A stretch of 64,000 bases of DNA from Sitta carolinensis (lineage: Eukaryota > Chordata > Aves > Passeriformes > Sittidae). The stretch lies in the NCBI GenBank assembly GCA_032173965.1, contig JAVUNC010000004.1, positions 23,227,001 through 23,291,000 of the forward strand, written 5' to 3'. Of the stretch, positions 61,189-64,000 are shown piece after piece. Numbering within the stretch: position 1 is the first letter of the stretch; each line of letters starts with the position of its first letter. The notes under the pieces are model-generated. The model was given only the letters and a program-made list of their open reading frames with translations. It had not been told where the DNA came from and made no database searches. A program made the translations under genes and the position numbers.

Positions 61189-61259
61189 TTTATTTGATTA
61201 GCACAAGTCCTCTAGATACAGCAGTTAAACAAAAACATCATTTGGCAGTCAGTTTATTT
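61189..61259 (-). terminator. GSTA: Candidate polyadenylation signals of G5
   Basis: Two AATAAA motifs on the - strand, at 61254-61259 and 61189-61194, 540-605 nt beyond the stop codon. This would be a longer 3' UTR than in G1-G4; which one is used cannot be told. Confidence 0.45.
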
Positions 61260-61798
61260 CCTAATTCAGTAATAAAAGTCCAGCTTAGTTATAAAGGCAC
61301 AGTGTTGACCTTTAGACAAGTCACTGATGTCCAGAACTGGCAAGAGAAAGACCTCACTCCTACTTTCTTTAAGAACTACTTGTTTCATTTGCCAACAGTG
61401 ATATTAAAGAAGAATAAAGGCCTACAATGGAAGCAATCATCATATAAAAATCTGATCTGAATCTAGAAAAAAGTCCTCAGGAATAGCACGGCATACTGAA
61501 GCTATCAGTCAGCAATGTACATTTCTCTTTTTTCTTTTTGCTGCTCCACAAAGTCTCTCGGAACAGTGTGCTTGCTGCCATTTCACTTGCTTAAAATTAC
61601 CAGAAAAAATCTCAAGATGAATGAAGGAGAAAATAGGCTAGTATTGAAGTGCAAGAAAGATACCTGCCTACTGTATTTTGTGTGAGGGCATGACCTCCTG
61701 CCCACTGAAACACATCTCGAACACCCCTTTGCCGTCCTTCGCGGTGCAGTTGGACGCGTGCAATCTGGCAGTTCTCTTACAGCCTGTGGCCAGGCAAA

Positions 61799-63737
61799 CT
61801 AATTTGCTTTTACATCATAATACATGCAGAGCACTCTCCTGACAGTCTCTACATATTTATCATCAGGAACAGGTTTCCTCTGGCTTCCTGGCTCAAGAAA
61901 TTTCTTGATTGCAGGGATGCTGCTTATCCTTACTTTAAATGCCTAAAAGGCAAACAGTAAGTACATGGTATTTAAAGAACAGAAAGTAACACAAGAAAAA
62001 AGCCTATTTTACTGATGTGTGTAATATCCTTTAACAAGCTGTATGTGGAGACAAGACAAGAAATATGGTCTTAACTGTGGATTAATTTTATTCCCACTCA
62101 CTTCAGCCCTTTTATTTTCCACAGTAACAAATGAGCCCTCTGTCTTGCATTGATATGGGATGAAGTGTTAACAGTTATCTGTGGTTTCTAATATGAACAT
62201 TACTCAGATCAGTTTTTGTGATCCAGAAAATGTCTTCCACTTAATGGTATCACAGAACTGGTGGGAGTCAAAAAAAGGGAGAGTACATTTCTTCAGATGT
62301 GTACAGGGGTTATTTCAGAAAATAACAGTTTCTCTAGATAAAACATCTTACAAGGCTCTTCCTAAGAAGGAAAAGCAAGACTACAATGAAAAAGAAACAA
62401 ATGTTTTATGGAATTATTTACACATAACAGACTTTGAAATATCATTTATCACATTTACAGCCATATGAGCATTTTGTTAGTGAAAGGTACCTGTAACTGA
62501 GGAAAGCCTGAGAGCACATCTGACTTCTTCTCCTCTACCATTAAAATGGCTTCAAGAAGATGAACATCTGCCCAGCTGAAATTGTTGCCAACAAGGAAGT
62601 CCTGCCCATGGTCTTTCAAAACCTAGAAATGCCATAGATGAAAACACTCATAGGTGGATAGCCAGCTGAGGTTCATGTTTTCAAAATGCACAGGCACATC
62701 TTTGACAATACCACTGTTGCCTTTTCACCCTTCTCTCCCATGCAGCTAACAGGGGGAGTCCCAGCAGTCACTGATCATTTTACAGCAGAAATCTAGAATC
62801 CCAGGGTTTTTCTTACTGATCCTTTCTTCATATAGGCCTAGGTAACCCTGTGTACTAGACTACAGGGTTAGATACCTTCTTGGTATTCAAATCTTTCAAG
62901 TCTATTTGATCTGAATTTTTTCTATATGTTTTTACAGCTTCAATGGGAAAATAGAGTATAAAAGAGAGGCGATTAGCCTAAAGCCTAAGATGCAACAAGT
63001 GGACTATAGGGCAGAATGCACCCTGGAAACAAGCTATAGGAGACTTGGCAAAGTGAAAAACTGTCTTCTCTTTAGTCTTTAAAATGGAGAAGGAGCTATT
63101 CCTGTTAGATCATCCTGTCCATGCATATTAATTTCCATTCAGAGTACCTCTTGGGTCCTATCTCTCAAATTATCAGTTAGAAAAACACCAAGATTCCAGT
63201 ATAGCTAGAAGTCAGCAGCGATAGCTGTGTATTACTGTGTTTACAAAAACCCAACAACATGTATTTGAAATATTAAACAAAGAAGACAATTAGCACTGCT
63301 TTTGCAATGAAAATTACTGTGGTGAATTGACCCTGGCTGGGCATCAGGAGCCCATCAAAGCTGCTCTATCACTCCCTTCCTCACCTGGACATGGGGAAGA
63401 AAACACATTTAAAATCTCTTGGGTTGACCCACTCCAATGTATCTGATACTGCTATGACCCCCCTCTAGCCAACAGACAGTACAGATGTCCTGGTATAAAG
63501 GACTGCACTGACACTTCTGCTTCTGGTTGTGATGAAATACCCAGCATTCCCATTGCTATCTGTCCAGAATCAGGATAATTTTTTTTCCTCCATACCTTTT
63601 CATACACTGGGAAATACCTGCTTGTTGCCTTTTGAACTATAAAAGCATGTTGTTTCTCTTTATCCTCTGCTGATAAGAAAGGGAACATCAAAATGAAGCC
63701 CATAAGGTCATCAGTTCCTCCAACATACATATCAATC
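61799..63737 (-). CDS. GSTA: Alpha-class glutathione S-transferase, gene G5 (3' part; exons 5-7)
   Basis: Exons in transcription order: 63737-63596 (142 nt), 62622-62491 (132 nt), 61942-61799 (144 nt, stop TAG). Exons 2-4 lie beyond the right edge, so this is partial because of the window and not broken. Exon 5 starts IDMYVGGTDDLMGFILMF, exon 6 carries [20 protein letters not shown], and exon 7 ends with VRRVLCMYYDVKAN. The last exon is 21 nt longer than in the other genes: the C-terminus runs seven residues past position 222, predicting a 229-residue protein. I recall chicken GST CL3 (GSTA3) as a 229-residue alpha-class enzyme with the same GGTDDLMGF and YYDVK wording, so orthology to it is likely. 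Pocket residues seen: Gly104, Leu107, Met108, Phe111, Pro208, Val216, Leu220. Arg131 is present. Confidence 0.92.
63318..63440 (-). mobile_element. Avian ERVL-type LTR end fragment
   Basis: The + strand TGTGGTGAATTGACCCTGGC followed by GCTCTATCACTCCCTTCCTC is the reverse complement of a common bird LTR terminus (recalled as ...GGGTCAACCCACCACA). It lies in G5 intron 5 and is truncated. Confidence 0.6.
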
Positions 63738-64000
63738 CTTAAAACCAAAGCAAACAAAAATCTTAAATAGAAGGCACCTTTACAAGCAGAATTACCTTAT
63801 ATTTGTTTTAGGACAGTAAACACTGAATTTCCCATTCCCCTGTCGTGGTGCCTTCCCCCCCTGTTCCACTTCAGGCTGCAGTGTGATCTGAGAAATGTTT
63901 TCTTAAGCAATCTCAAACATACTCCCTCATGGAAATTATTTCTGCAATTTAAAAAATATGTCACAGTGGGAGTCTTACTTGTATTTGTAGTGATTTTGGC

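Noticed and set aside
1..64000. CRISPR arrays, bacterial operons, tRNA and rRNA genes
   Set aside because: The DNA is vertebrate nuclear with spliced genes. The tandem arrays have no unique spacers, and I saw no tRNA-like cloverleaf or rRNA sequence.

Overview
The window is vertebrate nuclear DNA and almost certainly avian: CR1 LINE fragments ending in the bird-type ATTCTATGA tail, short bird-type LTRs, compact introns, and a TMEM14A / alpha-class glutathione S-transferase (GSTA) neighbourhood that is syntenic with mammals. One end of the window carries TMEM14A on the + strand. Everything to its right is a tandem array of GSTA genes on the - strand, so TMEM14A and the first GST gene converge tail to tail.

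Layout: 0.1-0.5 kb CpG island; 1.6-8.4 kb TMEM14A (four coding exons). Then five GSTA genes, called G1 to G5 here: G1 (CDS 10.0-16.4 kb, with a CpG island at 18.7-19.5 kb upstream), G2 (21.8-26.4 kb, TATA promoter near 28.07 kb), G3 (30.2-34.7 kb, TATA promoter near 36.5 kb), G4 (41.5-47.5 kb, probable exon 1 near 51.7 kb) and G5 (61.8 kb to beyond the window edge; exons 5-7 only). All exons have the alpha-class sizes (87 nt of coding exon 2, then 52, 133, 142, 132 and 123 nt). G1-G4 encode 222 residues; G5 has a seven-residue C-terminal extension. Broken GST exons lie at 28.9, 37.3, 55.4 and 57.8 kb.

G2 and G3 belong to a tandem duplication with an offset of about 8.33-8.36 kb. Its junction at about 28.94 kb cuts through a dead GST exon 4 that survives at full length at 37.3 kb. 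From the junction to just upstream of exon 2 the two units are nearly identical (about a dozen scattered differences seen by eye in 5.8 kb), while much of the promoter side is clearly diverged. Inside the identical tract the coding differences fall in three patches only: codons 10-11, codons 107-114 and codons 207-222. These are the segments that line the hydrophobic substrate pocket (H-site) of alpha-class GSTs. The pattern looks like gene conversion homogenising the scaffold while the substrate pocket is kept, or made, different. This is the main observation of the window.

Other content: CR1 fragments, a 295-bp solo LTR with a 6-bp target duplication present in the G3 unit only, several older LTR pieces, an endogenous retroviral pol relic in G4 intron 1, a 26-copy 42-bp minisatellite, a 33-bp minisatellite in the G1 CpG island, and long intervals with nothing recognised. 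Working together, the GST genes would supply cytosolic glutathione conjugation and peroxidase activity with divergent substrate pockets. TMEM14A is an unrelated small membrane protein.
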